A DNA stretch of 64,000 nucleotides from SABI01 sp963677695 (GCA_963677695.2 CAXXUJ010000001.1:1178001-1242000); one strand, 5' to 3'; positions 17,629-26,476 are shown, counted from the first letter of the stretch. The notes: a model not told the origin generated them from the letters alone. Numbers and translations are program-made.

Positions 17629-17658
17629 ATGATATGGAGAAAACTCCCAGGGTGTCAA
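17629..17658 (-). promoter_or_regulatory. Promoter of the btuB-exbBDD-tonB operon
   Basis: On the minus strand TTGACA (17658-17653), an 18-bp spacer and TATCAT (17634-17629) lie just upstream of the riboswitch aptamer, so transcription would start near 17622, a few bases before the P1 stem. Confidence 0.65.
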
Positions 17659-17691
17659 TTGCATAGAGAGTAAAAAGGAAAAGGTAAAGAA

Positions 17692-18810
17692 TCAGACACC
17701 TATCGTCCTCTTCATCTCCTGTTTGTGGGTGTACATCTTCTCATCGACTCTCATATAGATCTCATCGAACGTCATTCCATCTCTGTATGACTCAAGCCCG
17801 TAACTGAAACGGAGATTCTGCATGAGCGGACTCTCATGGTTCTTACAGGCATGTATGATCTGGTCTATGACCGCATCTTCATGAAAAGGATCGCTTTCGA
17901 TCACGATGATGAATTCATCGCCTGCAAGGCGTGCAACCATGTGCTCCCTGGAGAATACCCTCTTCAGGATAGCTGAGAAATGTTTCAGTACCACATCACC
18001 TGCAAGGTGACCTTCCCTGTCATTGATCGCTTTGAAGTCGTTCAGGTCGATCATCATGAGACGGAATGGAATGCTTCGGGCAGTAAGAACGGAGACGTAC
18101 CGGTCATAGATGGACCGGGAATAGAGATCGGTCAGAAAATCCTTCTCTCCGGGAGTTGATTCAAGATAGGAGTAGGCGATAAGGATCGCAATACTGATCG
18201 TCGTCCAGGAGAAGTTCAGATGGTAGTTCACCAGTTGTATCACCATGCCTGCAATCGGGACTGCAAGGAAGATGATGACCACGCGGATGAGACGGGTTTC
18301 AGAGCGTTTCCGTGCCCTGATCACCGCAGTGAAGAGGATGATATAGACGACTGCAACGAGTGCCATGATTGCCATCTGGAAGGGGAGCTGGTGGAATACA
18401 TTGCTCTGCCGGTCAATGTAGAAGAAGATCGGGAAGAAGAGGTTCACAAGAAGCAGAAGGCCGACAACAGCTGCAGGCAGCTGGTAGAATCTTCTTCTGA
18501 CGAGCCTCTTCCAGCTGTTGTTCAGCTTGAGGTCGATGTAGGAGGCGAAGAGTCCGACAAGGACAGGAGAGAGAAGGACGAGAAGAGCGTTGGAGATATG
18601 GTTGAGGATGAATCCGACAGTTGTCGGTATATCATCGAATATCCAGGAGAGGGGTTCCATGATGATACTGATAATCGTGACGTTGATGATGATTTTAAGA
18701 AGACGTTTTGACGGGAAGATAATGTTTGACTGCTGCCTGATGATAAGGAGAAGTGCAATCAGCATGATCAGTGAGAATATGTTTACCTGGAACTGTATCA
18801 GATAATTCAA
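17692..18810 (-). CDS. Membrane-bound GGDEF-domain diguanylate cyclase
   Basis: About 372 residues from a TTG start at 18810, chosen because GGAAGGTGAAGG precedes it; a longer frame upstream lacks a ribosome site. The first 210 residues hold about six membrane helices (for example SLIMLIALLLII, VGFILNHISNALLVLLSPVLVGLFA). The rest is a GGDEF domain: MMIDLNDFKAINDREGHLAGD and the signature RLAGDEF near residue 298, an AGDEF variant that is usually active. It should make cyclic di-GMP from GTP at the membrane. It stands alone, downstream of nothing obvious; its signal is unknown. Confidence 0.88.
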   Translation of the reverse strand: MNYLIQFQVNIFSLIMLIALLLIIRQQSNIIFPSKRLLKIIINVTIISIIMEPLSWIFDDIPTTVGFILNHISNALLVLLSPVLVGLFASYIDLKLNNSWKRLVRRRFYQLPAAVVGLLLLVNLFFPIFFYIDRQSNVFHQLPFQMAIMALVAVVYIILFTAVIRARKRSETRLIRVVIIFLAVPIAGMVIQLVNYHLNFSWTTISIAILIAYSYLESTPGEKDFLTDLYSRSIYDRYVSVLTARSIPFRLMMIDLNDFKAINDREGHLAGDVVLKHFSAILKRVFSREHMVARLAGDEFIIVIESDPFHEDAVIDQIIHACKNHESPLMQNLRFSYGLESYRDGMTFDEIYMRVDEKMYTHKQEMKRTIGV

Positions 18811-18964
18811 GCCTTCACCTTCCTTTCCAAAACTGCATACCCCGGGATGCGTGGAACACAGTATAACAGATGATTGCGGTTTTCTGAATGGCGGGAATCT
18901 CTGTTTTTCGTAATATGTATGTAAATACAATCACTGTCAGAATCGCTGTGAGCGAGTGCTGGCT

Positions 18965-19840
18965 CTATTCAACAGCTTCCGTTGCTTTGGAAGGTATCGA
19001 CCGGATGATCAGACCACCTATGACAAGCAGCAGGCCGATTCCCTGTATCAGACTGAACTCCTTTCCCCTCACAGCATCGATGAAAAGACCGGCAGAGAAT
19101 TCACCGCTGTAGGTGCTGAGTACTAAGGCCAGAGCGCTCATTCTTCTCACCAGGAGATTCTGTGCTCCCATACAGAGAACGCCGAGCAGGCCGCCGCCTA
19201 TAAGATAGATCACTGGTATGTCCAAGAGGAATTGAAAGAGGGGGTGAGGAAGAATTCCTTTAGAGAGAACAACGATAAGAATGACAAGAAAGCCGGTACC
19301 GTAGTTTATCTGCAGGGTCTTCATATCACCATAGTAGGATGCGAGGGATGCATTCATCAGAATCTGCAGCATCAGGAGGATACCGGGGATAAGAGATAGA
19401 AGGATATGAGTTAAAGGAATTCTGTACGCGATACCAACCGCCGTCACTCCGAGAGCGATCAGGATGAGTGCAGCCGAATCGGGAAGGATGCGTCCCTGTT
19501 CCTTCTTCAGAAGATCGAAGAGAAAGGCCACAAGGGTCTGACCTGCAAGCATCCCGCTGAGAACGAGGATGACGCCTCCTGTGTTGAAGGTCGCATTGTT
19601 CAGCAGCACGATCAGGAGTCCGAGAGAGCCTGTGATGAAATAGAAGAATGGAGGTCTTTCCCCGCTCTGATTCAGTTTTCTATGTGTGACAGGCATGAGC
19701 GCTGAGGAGGTGATGAGTCCTGTGGTATAGATGATCAGAAGTGAGAGTAGGGGACCGGCGAATACTGAAAGGGTTCCGTTTATACTGATCATGATCGATA
19801 TGCAGATACCTATCAGCACTGATACAAGAATATAACCCAT
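18965..19840 (-). CDS. YdcZ/DUF606-family DMT-type transporter
   Basis: A 291-residue protein with about ten hydrophobic helices, built as two repeats of the DMT type (N-terminal ISIMISINGTLSVFAGPLLSLLIIYTTG and a similar second half). This matches the YdcZ/DUF606 double-length form, presumed to export or take up small metabolites; substrate unknown. It is divergent from the Crp/Fnr-type regulator at 19908, 67 bp away, suggesting regulator and target. The ATG at 19840 is chosen from the helix position. Confidence 0.8.
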   Translation of the reverse strand: MGYILVSVLIGICISIMISINGTLSVFAGPLLSLLIIYTTGLITSSALMPVTHRKLNQSGERPPFFYFITGSLGLLIVLLNNATFNTGGVILVLSGMLAGQTLVAFLFDLLKKEQGRILPDSAALILIALGVTAVGIAYRIPLTHILLSLIPGILLMLQILMNASLASYYGDMKTLQINYGTGFLVILIVVLSKGILPHPLFQFLLDIPVIYLIGGGLLGVLCMGAQNLLVRRMSALALVLSTYSGEFSAGLFIDAVRGKEFSLIQGIGLLLVIGGLIIRSIPSKATEAVE

Positions 19841-19907
19841 GCGCTCTCCCCATTCCTCTATTCGTCTTATTCTATATATATGATATGCTTCCCGATGAGG
19901 AGGACAT

Positions 19908-20549
19908 ATGTCCGCAAACGAACAGTTTCTCTCTCTTTTCCCATTTTTTTCTCCTCTCCTTCCCGTTCTTGAATACTGCAGGTATGAAAAAGGATCCTAC
20001 ATGATCAGGGAGTCCGATCAGATCGATATGCTCTTCTTCTTTCTCACAGGAAACGCATGGGTTCTCAGGAATCTGGGGAATGGGAAAGCCCACCTCTATC
20101 AGGTGGCAGGCCTGGGAGATGTGATGGGTGATGTGGAATATTTTCTCTCAGAAGACGCTGCCTGTTCCGTTCAGTGTACCAGTGAGGTTACTGTCGCACG
20201 TGTTCCTTTTTCCGAGTTCCTTCGTATCGCTGATATGCATACGGGACTTGATCGAGAGCTTGCGGTGTTCCTGGCGGGAAAACTGAGAAACGGTTCCTAC
20301 GCCGCCTCAAGAAATACCGGATTTCCCCTCAACATGCGCCTTGCCTACTATGTCTGCTCAACCGGGTTCGAACACATCCCATATGCGCGGATGGAAGAAA
20401 TCTCTGAACTGCTCGGAACAAGCCGACGTCATCTGCGGCGTGTCATCTCTGAATTTGAAAGGGCCGGGGTGATCAGGAGAGTCTCTGACGGGGTTGAAGT
20501 CACTGACAGAGATGTACTCATAGCGTTGAGCGCTGATCTGGATTCATGA
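19908..20549 (+). CDS. Crp/Fnr-family transcriptional regulator (YeiL-like)
   Basis: A 213-residue protein with an N-terminal cyclic-nucleotide-binding-like beta-roll (YMIRESDQIDMLFFFLTGNAWVLRNLGNGK, GDVMGDVEYFL) and a C-terminal winged helix (ISELLGTSRRHLRRVISEFERAGVIRR). It lacks the PRSGEARIAA-type cAMP loop, so the effector is probably not cAMP. The pattern is close to E. coli YeiL in length and layout. A strong ribosome site (GAGGAGGACAT) precedes ATG 19908. The divergent DMT transporter is a likely target. Confidence 0.87.
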   Translation: MSANEQFLSLFPFFSPLLPVLEYCRYEKGSYMIRESDQIDMLFFFLTGNAWVLRNLGNGKAHLYQVAGLGDVMGDVEYFLSEDAACSVQCTSEVTVARVPFSEFLRIADMHTGLDRELAVFLAGKLRNGSYAASRNTGFPLNMRLAYYVCSTGFEHIPYARMEEISELLGTSRRHLRRVISEFERAGVIRRVSDGVEVTDRDVLIALSADLDS

Positions 20550-20747
20550 TCATCGCACAATCTAAAAAAAGCAGATAAAAAATCAGCATCAGCAGATCTC
20601 AGTATGAGTAATTTTCTATGTAGAATTATTGCAGAAATACATGATATGAGAAAAGACGAAAGGATGAAACAAACACCGGATCGACGTATTCCGTACATCA
20701 TGAGCCTATTACTTGTTTCCTTACACACATAAGAGTACTCTGAACAT

Positions 20748-21041
20748 ATGAGACTGAGCTCAACTGAACAGGGAATTATTATCTCTACGGTAAGAAAGTT
20801 TTCTCCAGATGCATCAATCTATCTTTTTGGAAGCAGAGTTGATGATACGAAGAGAGGAGGTGATATCGATTTGTTCCTCTCAACCTCTCATCCTGTTTCG
20901 CTTGAAGAGAAAATTTCTATGCTGACACAGTTCGAAAGAAGAGGAATTGAACGGAAAGTTGATCTTGTCATTCAATCTCCTGATCAGGACCAGCCTACGA
21001 TATATGAGGAAGTAGTGCAGAAAGGGATTCAGTTATGTTAA
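20748..21041 (+). CDS. MNT-type nucleotidyltransferase (antitoxin-like)
   Basis: A 97-residue minimal nucleotidyltransferase with the signature LFGSRVDDTKRGGDIDLFL, that is GSR followed by DID at residues about 27-41. In MntA/HepT systems such a protein modifies and silences the HEPN toxin by AMP transfer. It overlaps the HEPN-like gene downstream by 7 nt, as expected for a toxin-antitoxin pair. The nucleotidyltransferase active site looks intact although the partner gene is broken. Confidence 0.85.
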   Translation: MRLSSTEQGIIISTVRKFSPDASIYLFGSRVDDTKRGGDIDLFLSTSHPVSLEEKISMLTQFERRGIERKVDLVIQSPDQDQPTIYEEVVQKGIQLC

Positions 21042-21486
21042 ATGATCTCCTTGGAAAGGCCGATCTCCATATCGCACGGGCAGGTAAGACGAGTGCAGAA
21101 ATCCGCTCCTGGGGGGACTTGTCGGTTGAGATCTTTACGGATAGCGAGAAAGTGAAGACGATTGATTCGTTTATGTACCGTTTTATTAAACTCCAGGACC
21201 TCGTCGGGCAGAAACTATGTAAAACCTATCTTGATGAGGTCGGTGAATTTCAGGATCGTCATTTCTTGATGTGCTGGATAGGATGGAACGACTCAAGGTG
21301 ATCGACAGTTCCGATACATGGTTCGGTTTCAGGCGATTAAAAACTATCCTTACCCATGAGTATCCTGATAATGAAGCCGAGATCCTGAAAGGAATAGCCC
21401 TTGCACTGAGCGCGTTTGACGAGACCGTGGCAATCATCAATACTCTGAAATCCACATCACGTACCTCTCAAATTCCCGAGACATAA
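21035..21486 (+). pseudogene. HEPN-like toxin gene with frameshift
   Basis: The first frame (21035-21301) runs MLNDLLGKADLHIARAG... to EFQDRHF and then leaves the family pattern. The second frame (from about 21268 to 21486) continues VLDRMERLKVIDSSDTW and RRLKTILTHEYPD. Joined, they give about 150 residues of an all-helical HEPN protein. A single missing base in the CATTTCTTGATGTG region (about 21259-21270) explains the break. The HEPN motif normally reads R-x4-H-x-Y; here it is K-TILT-H-E-Y, so the catalytic Arg is replaced by Lys, although another Arg sits two residues earlier. The toxin is probably dead, unless the missing base is an assembly error. Confidence 0.75.
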
Positions 21487-21488
21487 AG

Positions 21489-21518
21489 AAAGGTTCCACC
21501 ACTAGGGTAGAACCTTTT
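21489..21518 (-). terminator. Terminator hairpin between HEPN gene and tRNA-Cys
   Basis: AAAGGTTC (21489-21496) pairs with GAACCTTT (21510-21517) around a 13-base loop. T-rich sequence is present on both sides (CTTTATG on the minus strand, TTAA on the plus), so it may stop both the tRNA and the HEPN transcripts. Confidence 0.65.
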
Positions 21519-21521
21519 AAG

Positions 21522-21593
21522 AGGTGCCGATCGGATTCGAACCGATGCATGGAGGTTTTGCAGACCTGTCCCTTACCACTTGGGTACGGCACC
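21522..21593 (-). tRNA. tRNA-Cys (GCA)
   Basis: The minus strand folds as a tRNA of 72 nt: acceptor GGTGCCG/CGGCACC, D-loop AAGTGGTAAGG, anticodon arm CAGGT-CTGCAAA-ACCTC-like with anticodon GCA, and T-loop GGTTCGAATCC. The discriminator base is U (21522), as is normal for cysteine tRNAs. The 3' CCA is not encoded, so a nucleotidyltransferase must add it. Confidence 0.95.
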
Positions 21594-21713
21594 GTTAACA
21601 AAAGGAAGATAGCAGAAAAGTGAAGGATATGCAACCCCGACAGTAGTCTGTACGAGTTTGAATGTTTTATGTCCTTAATGTCTACAATTGAATGTAATTG
21701 GGTGTTTTTAAAG

Positions 21714-21743
21714 TTGACAACTCACAAAAACATAAAATATAAT
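21714..21743 (+). promoter_or_regulatory. Promoter of the DeoR-dehydrogenase-malic enzyme operon
   Basis: TTGACA (21714-21719), an 18-bp spacer and TATAAT (21738-21743) form an almost perfect promoter. Just downstream, at 21741-21760, the direct repeats ATTCAAAAAG and ATTCAAACA overlap the start of transcription and could be sites for the DeoR-family regulator encoded next. Confidence 0.7.
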
Positions 21744-21775
21744 TCAAAAAGATTCAAACAAGAAGAGGTTGCCTT

Positions 21776-22540
21776 GTGATTCCTGCTGACAGACAGAGAA
21801 GAATTATGGAACTTATACGCCGTGATCGTGCGGTGGAGGTTCACGTCCTGAGCGGACTTTTCTCAGTCAGTGAGCTTACGGTGAGAAGAGATCTTGACCA
21901 GTTAGCTTCCGAGGGATTGGTGGAACGCACCCACGGCGGTGCGACCTTAAGACGATCTCTCCCGATTGAACCCTTGTACAGTGAGAAATCGGCAGAGCAG
22001 AGAGAACAGAAGATTATCATTGCACGCAAGGCGGCAGAGCTCATAGAGAATGGTGATACGGTATTCATCAACTCCGGTTCAACGACCTTTGAGGTGATAA
22101 ACGCCCTCAGGGAAAAACAGATTACCATTGTCACCAACAATATCGATGCAACAAGAGTCGCGGATGAAGGAGCACTGTTCACCCTTGTCTGTATCGGCGG
22201 TGTCTACCGCTCCCGTTCCCACAGTGTGTCCGGTTCCCTCTCTTCCCCCCTTATTGATCAGATCTATGCGAATAAGGCGATCATCGGGGTTGACGGTATC
22301 AGTATCACTTCAGGGCTTACCACCCCTGTCATTGAAGAAGCTCAGACAAGCAGAAAGATGATAGAAAGAACGGTAGGATCAGTCATAGTGGTAGCAGATG
22401 GAAGCAAAATCGGTGTAGTATCAAACTTCGTAACGGTCGGTATTGATTCAGTCGATGTCCTCGTCACAGACGAGGAGGGAGGACGGATTCTCAATGGCGA
22501 CGAGCTGAAAGAGAGAGACATCTCTCTTCTGATCGGATAG
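21776..22540 (+). CDS. DeoR/GlpR-family transcriptional regulator
   Basis: A 254-residue protein with an N-terminal winged helix (RRIMELIRRDRAVEVHVLSGLFSVSELTVRRDL, then GLVERTHGGAT) and a C-terminal sugar-phosphate sensor fold (NGDTVFINSGSTTFEV, GVDGI, VVADGSKIG). DeoR-type regulators are repressors released by a phosphorylated sugar. The GTG at 21776 is used, with AGAAGAGGTTG upstream. It is the first gene of a tight operon with an Ldh2-family dehydrogenase and malic enzyme, so it most likely controls them. Confidence 0.92.
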   Translation: MIPADRQRRIMELIRRDRAVEVHVLSGLFSVSELTVRRDLDQLASEGLVERTHGGATLRRSLPIEPLYSEKSAEQREQKIIIARKAAELIENGDTVFINSGSTTFEVINALREKQITIVTNNIDATRVADEGALFTLVCIGGVYRSRSHSVSGSLSSPLIDQIYANKAIIGVDGISITSGLTTPVIEEAQTSRKMIERTVGSVIVVADGSKIGVVSNFVTVGIDSVDVLVTDEEGGRILNGDELKERDISLLIG

Positions 22541-22549
22541 GAGGTTGTT

Positions 22550-23674
22550 ATGTCGTACGCGGATGCCTATAAAGATTGCGCATGGTTGGATTTCGAGACA
22601 CTTGAACGGTTCATGGTCGATGCTCTCAAGGCTGTCGGTATCACAGATGAGGATGCCGCTGTTATCGGGGAAGTCCTGATTGAGAGTGACAAGAGGGGTA
22701 TCGATTCCCATGGTATCGGACGCCTCAAACCTATCTATATCGACCGGATCAATATCGGGATCATGAACCCTGTCACTGAGATCGAAGTTCTCAAAGACGA
22801 TATGACCACTGCTGTTCTTGACGGCCATAACGGTATGGGGCACGTGGTAGGCAAGAAAGCGATGGACATGGCGATCGAAAAAGCGAAGACCTACGGTATG
22901 GGAATGGTTGCAGTTCGGAATTCCAACCACTACGGAATTGCAGGCTACTATGCTACCATGGCAACCGATGCTGGTATGATCGGTGTGACAGGGACGAACG
23001 CACGTCCTTCCATCGCTCCCACCTTCGGTGTGGAGAACATGATGGGAACAAATCCCCTCACCTTCGGTATTCCCACCGATGAGGAGTTCCCCTTCGTTCT
23101 TGACTGCGCAACGAGCGTTTCCCAGAGAGGAAAGATTGAAGTATATGGAAGAGCGGGGAAAGAACTCCCCCCCGGCTGGGTGATCGGTCATGACGGGAAG
23201 ACCCGTACCGATACCGTTCAGGTACTCAAGGACCTGACCACCGGCGATGCCGCTCTCACTCCCCTCGGTGGAATCGGGGATCAGACCGGCGGTTTCAAGG
23301 GCTTCGGGTATGCGATGGTCGTCGAGATCCTCTCTGCCGCCCTTCAGGACGGCGCCTTCATGAAAGAATTGAACGGATTTGATGAGAATCACAACCCGAT
23401 TCCCTATCCTCTCGGCCATTTCTTCATCGCCATTGATCCTCAGCGGTTCATGGGACTTGAGATCTTCAAACGTGTGGCAGGGACGATCTGCCGCCAGATC
23501 CGTGCTTCCGAGAAAGCACCGGGAGAAGATCGTATTTTCACCGCGGGTGAAAAGGAATGGGAAGCCTACCAGTACCGTAAAGAGCATGGATGCCCTGTTC
23601 CTCCCTCACTTCAGAAAATGATGGTGGAACTTCGTGATACCTATAACTTGAAATATTCATTCGATTTCGAATGA
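22550..23674 (+). CDS. Malate/L-lactate dehydrogenase family (Ldh2/YlbC-type) oxidoreductase
   Basis: A 374-residue NAD(P)-dependent 2-hydroxyacid dehydrogenase of the Ldh2 fold (not the Rossmann LDH type). Family features are SDKRGIDSHGIGRL near the start with the catalytic His, AVRNSNHYGIAGYYA, GTNPLTFGIPT, and GGFKGFGYAMVVEIL. Relatives act on malate, lactate, ureidoglycolate, 2,3-diketogulonate or sulfolactate, so the substrate is open. It lies 9 bp behind the DeoR regulator and 27 bp before malic enzyme, which suggests malate as a shared intermediate. Confidence 0.9.
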   Translation: MSYADAYKDCAWLDFETLERFMVDALKAVGITDEDAAVIGEVLIESDKRGIDSHGIGRLKPIYIDRINIGIMNPVTEIEVLKDDMTTAVLDGHNGMGHVVGKKAMDMAIEKAKTYGMGMVAVRNSNHYGIAGYYATMATDAGMIGVTGTNARPSIAPTFGVENMMGTNPLTFGIPTDEEFPFVLDCATSVSQRGKIEVYGRAGKELPPGWVIGHDGKTRTDTVQVLKDLTTGDAALTPLGGIGDQTGGFKGFGYAMVVEILSAALQDGAFMKELNGFDENHNPIPYPLGHFFIAIDPQRFMGLEIFKRVAGTICRQIRASEKAPGEDRIFTAGEKEWEAYQYRKEHGCPVPPSLQKMMVELRDTYNLKYSFDFE

Positions 23675-23701
23675 CGAGATAACAAAGGAGATAAGGAAAG
23701 T

Positions 23702-24988
23702 ATGGATGTCCTGAAAGAGAAGGCCCTTCGATACCACGAGGCCGATGGAAAACCTGGAAAAATTGCGGTAGTACCGACCAAACCGTGTACGACTGCGGAA
23801 GAACTCTCTCTTGCCTATACCCCCGGGGTAGCAAAACCTGTTCTTGAGATTGCAGAGAATCCGGAGGATGCATACCGCTACACCTCCAAGGGAAATCTCG
23901 TAGCCGTCATATCGAACGGTACAGCGATCCTCGGTCTGGGAAACAGAGGTGCTCTCGCCTCCAAGCCTGTCATGGAAGGCAAGGGTGTTCTCTTCAAGAG
24001 ATTCGCCGATATCGACGTCTTCGATATCGAACTCGATGTGACTGACCCGAAAAAGATCATCGAGATGGTCAAGGCCATGGAGCCCACCTTCGGCGGTGTG
24101 AACCTGGAAGACATCAAGGCTCCCGAGTGTTTCGAGATCGAGCAGACGTTGATCGAACAGTGTAATATCCCTATCTTCCATGATGATCAGCACGGAACCG
24201 CCATCATCTCCACTGCCGGACTGATGAACGCATGTGAGATCGTCGGCAAGAAACTGAGTGAGGTGAAGGTCGTTGTGAACGGAGCCGGAGCTGCAGGAAT
24301 CAGCTGCGCGAAGATGTTCATGGCAGCAGGAGTTTCCAAAGAGAACATCACCATGCTCGACAGCAAGGGTGTCATCTACAAGGGCAGGGGCGCATCGATG
24401 ACTCCCCAGAAGGAAGAGTTCGCGATCGAGACCGACAAACGTACCCTTGAGGATGCGATGGAAGGTGCAGATGTCTTCATGGGACTCTCTGTTGCCGACT
24501 GTGTTACCCCTGCGATGCTGAACTCGATGGCGAAGGATCCCATCGTATTCGCCATGAGCAACCCCAACCCTGAAATCTCCTACGAACTTGCCGTTGCCAC
24601 CCGCAGTGACGTGATCATGGCTACCGGACGAAGTGACTTCCCCAACCAGATCAATAACGTTCTCGGTTTCCCCTTCATCTTCCGCGGAGCGATGGATGTA
24701 AGGTCGACAACGATCTCCGAGGGAATGAAGATGGCTGCAGCAAAGGCGCTTGCCGATCTTGCAAAAGAGGATGTTCCTGAAATCGTGGCTAAGGCCTACG
24801 GCGGAAAGTCTTTCTCCTTCGGACGTGAATACATCGTTCCCAAACCGTTTGACCCCAGGGTCATCAGCTGGGAAGCTGTTGCAGTTGCGAAGGCAGCCTG
24901 TGCTGAAGGATTGGCAAAAGAGCCGATCACGGACTGGGCAGCCTACGAAGAGGAGCTTGCAAAGAGAATGGCTCCTTACTGGGTATAA
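23702..24988 (+). CDS. Malic enzyme (NAD(P)-dependent, short bacterial type)
   Basis: A 428-residue malic enzyme of the MaeB core type without the phosphotransacetylase tail. It converts malate to pyruvate and CO2. Visible motifs are AYTPGVAKPV near the N-terminus, the metal site FHDDQHGTAI, the cofactor loop VNGAGAAGISCAK, and MSNPNPEIS in the C-terminal part. Together with the Ldh2-family gene before it, it suggests a route from a C4 hydroxyacid to pyruvate under DeoR control. A strong terminator follows. Confidence 0.94.
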   Translation: MDVLKEKALRYHEADGKPGKIAVVPTKPCTTAEELSLAYTPGVAKPVLEIAENPEDAYRYTSKGNLVAVISNGTAILGLGNRGALASKPVMEGKGVLFKRFADIDVFDIELDVTDPKKIIEMVKAMEPTFGGVNLEDIKAPECFEIEQTLIEQCNIPIFHDDQHGTAIISTAGLMNACEIVGKKLSEVKVVVNGAGAAGISCAKMFMAAGVSKENITMLDSKGVIYKGRGASMTPQKEEFAIETDKRTLEDAMEGADVFMGLSVADCVTPAMLNSMAKDPIVFAMSNPNPEISYELAVATRSDVIMATGRSDFPNQINNVLGFPFIFRGAMDVRSTTISEGMKMAAAKALADLAKEDVPEIVAKAYGGKSFSFGREYIVPKPFDPRVISWEAVAVAKAACAEGLAKEPITDWAAYEEELAKRMAPYWV

Positions 24989-25010
24989 TCTTTCCAAGTA
25001 CATACAACGA

Positions 25011-25034
25011 ACCCGCCGTAACGGCGGGTTTATT
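25011..25034 (+). terminator. Rho-independent terminator
   Basis: ACCCGCCGT (25011-25019) and ACGGCGGGT (25021-25029) form a 9-bp stem, followed by TTATT. It ends the DeoR-malic enzyme operon and may also serve the convergent SDR gene. Confidence 0.8.
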
Positions 25035-25051
25035 CTTGAAAAGGGAAAGAC

Positions 25052-25744
25052 TCAGGCGAAGGGAGTCTTCGATTCTCTTCTGACCTGAATTTCATCGATT
25101 GCCGCATTCCCCTTCTGCCGGATAAGGAACAGGACGATATCGGCGATCTCTTCAGGGGCGATCAGCTCGCTCGTATCGATGTCGGGTCTCATGGAGGTCA
25201 CCATGTCTGTGGCCACCCCTCCGGGAGAGATGACATGTACCCGTATCCCGTCGCTCTGCAGCTCCTTTGCAGCTGATTTGCTGAAACCCAGAAGCGCATG
25301 CTTTGACGCCGTATAGGCTGACTGCAGCTCATACCCCTTTGTCGCGACAACGGAGGCTATGTTTATGATATAGGAACGGGTGTTCTTCCTGAGGTAAGGG
25401 ACAGCGGCTTTGGTAAGCAGGAAAGGGATCTTTGCATTCAGGTTCATGACCCTGTCCCACTCCTCAGCACCGGTCTCTTCCAGTTTCTTTGAGAGGGAGG
25501 TTCCCGCGTTGTTGATTAGAATGGAGATTTCTCCCATCACATCTGCGGCCTTTTCCACAAGGTCAGAGAGATTTGTAGAACTCAGGTCTGCCTGATAGAT
25601 ATGGAGTTTCCCGGGATATGAGGGAAGGGATTCAAGGGTTTTCAGGTCCCTGCCTACGGCAAAGACCTCTGCTCCTTCGTTCAGGAGAGCCTTGGTGACA
25701 GCAAGTCCTATACCCTTTGTGGCACCGGTGACAATAGCTTTCAT
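25052..25744 (-). CDS. Short-chain dehydrogenase/reductase (SDR), FabG-like
   Basis: About 230 residues. The cofactor loop TGATKGIGLAV, NNAG, the catalytic Tyr-Lys in YTASKHALLGFSK and the ISPGGVATDM segment define a classical SDR. The start at 25744 (MKAIVTG) is chosen because GAAGAG precedes it, rather than a start five codons earlier inside the upstream gene. It sits 4 bp behind the hypothetical gene at 25749-26351, so the two are co-transcribed. The substrate is not evident. Confidence 0.9.
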   Translation of the reverse strand: MKAIVTGATKGIGLAVTKALLNEGAEVFAVGRDLKTLESLPSYPGKLHIYQADLSSTNLSDLVEKAADVMGEISILINNAGTSLSKKLEETGAEEWDRVMNLNAKIPFLLTKAAVPYLRKNTRSYIINIASVVATKGYELQSAYTASKHALLGFSKSAAKELQSDGIRVHVISPGGVATDMVTSMRPDIDTSELIAPEEIADIVLFLIRQKGNAAIDEIQVRRESKTPFA

Positions 25745-25748
25745 GGCT

Positions 25749-26351
25749 CTACTCTTCAATATTCCACAGCTGTTTCAGTTCCGCCTTCGCCCCGTCGAGA
25801 GTCTCCTGATACTGGGCTGAGAGCTGCTTGTAATGCTTCTGAAGGAACTGAATGAATTCAGGGTCCTGCTCCACTGCTGAATAGGTCGCTCTTCCGTACT
25901 GTGCCATCATCTGCTGCTGTTTCTGCTCGAATATCGGCTGGTACTGAGCCTTTGCCCTTTCCAGGAGCGTTTCCTTGGCCTGCAGGTACTGCCCCATCAG
26001 ACCTGAGAGCTCTCCGATGTGGTGGGCAATCTGCTCACCGTTCTCACTGATCAGGCCGGCGAGGTTGGCGATCTTTTCCATCCGGGGAAGGTAGTCATCA
26101 CTCTGCGGGAGGGCAATATTCACGATGATCGTTTTTGCGATACCGCTTTTTATGTCAGCTTTTTGTTCTTCAGGAGTTTCATTGAACGAGTTCTCAACCG
26201 TGTCGAAGGTCGCTTCCATGTCACTGAGATAGGAGCCGGCGAGTCTTCTTCCTTTCTCGACTCTCTGATCCTTTCTGATCTTGTTTTCATCAACTTCAAT
26301 ATCCTCTGTCTTTTCGAGGGCTATTTCCCATGCTGATTTTAATAGTGACAT
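25749..26351 (-). CDS. Conserved hypothetical helical protein
   Basis: A 200-residue, highly charged, almost entirely helical protein (MSLLKSAWEIALEKTEDI..., and ...FEQKQQQMMAQYGRATYS near residues 140-160). There is no signal peptide or membrane helix, and no known catalytic motif. I recognise the general type from spirochaete genomes but cannot name a function. It is transcribed with the SDR gene and lies downstream of the Rrf2 operon, separated from it by a 125-bp gap that contains a hairpin. Confidence 0.75.
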   Translation of the reverse strand: MSLLKSAWEIALEKTEDIEVDENKIRKDQRVEKGRRLAGSYLSDMEATFDTVENSFNETPEEQKADIKSGIAKTIIVNIALPQSDDYLPRMEKIANLAGLISENGEQIAHHIGELSGLMGQYLQAKETLLERAKAQYQPIFEQKQQQMMAQYGRATYSAVEQDPEFIQFLQKHYKQLSAQYQETLDGAKAELKQLWNIEE

Positions 26352-26432
26352 ATTCTGCGTCTCCTTTTCCCGATTGTTCTTCCGCTTTCAAGATAGCAAA
26401 AGGGGAAAGCTGTCGACAAGAGGCATATGCAG

Positions 26433-26460
26433 CCGGAAAGGGATTTTCCTTTCCCGGCGT
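26433..26460. other. Hairpin in the gap behind the Rrf2 operon
   Basis: GCCGGAAAGGG and CCTTTCCCGGC form an imperfect stem around ATTTT. On the plus strand GTTGCGTTTTT follows at a distance; on the minus strand no T-run is seen. It may mark the end of the Rrf2 operon transcript. Confidence 0.4.
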
Positions 26461-26476
26461 TGCGTTTTTCAGTTCA

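Noticed and set aside
22448..25003. Long minus-strand frames (379 and 448 codons) opposite the Ldh2-like and malic enzyme genes
   Set aside because: Both are antisense to genes with intact catalytic motifs and are rich in Cys, His and Arg as is usual for shadow frames.
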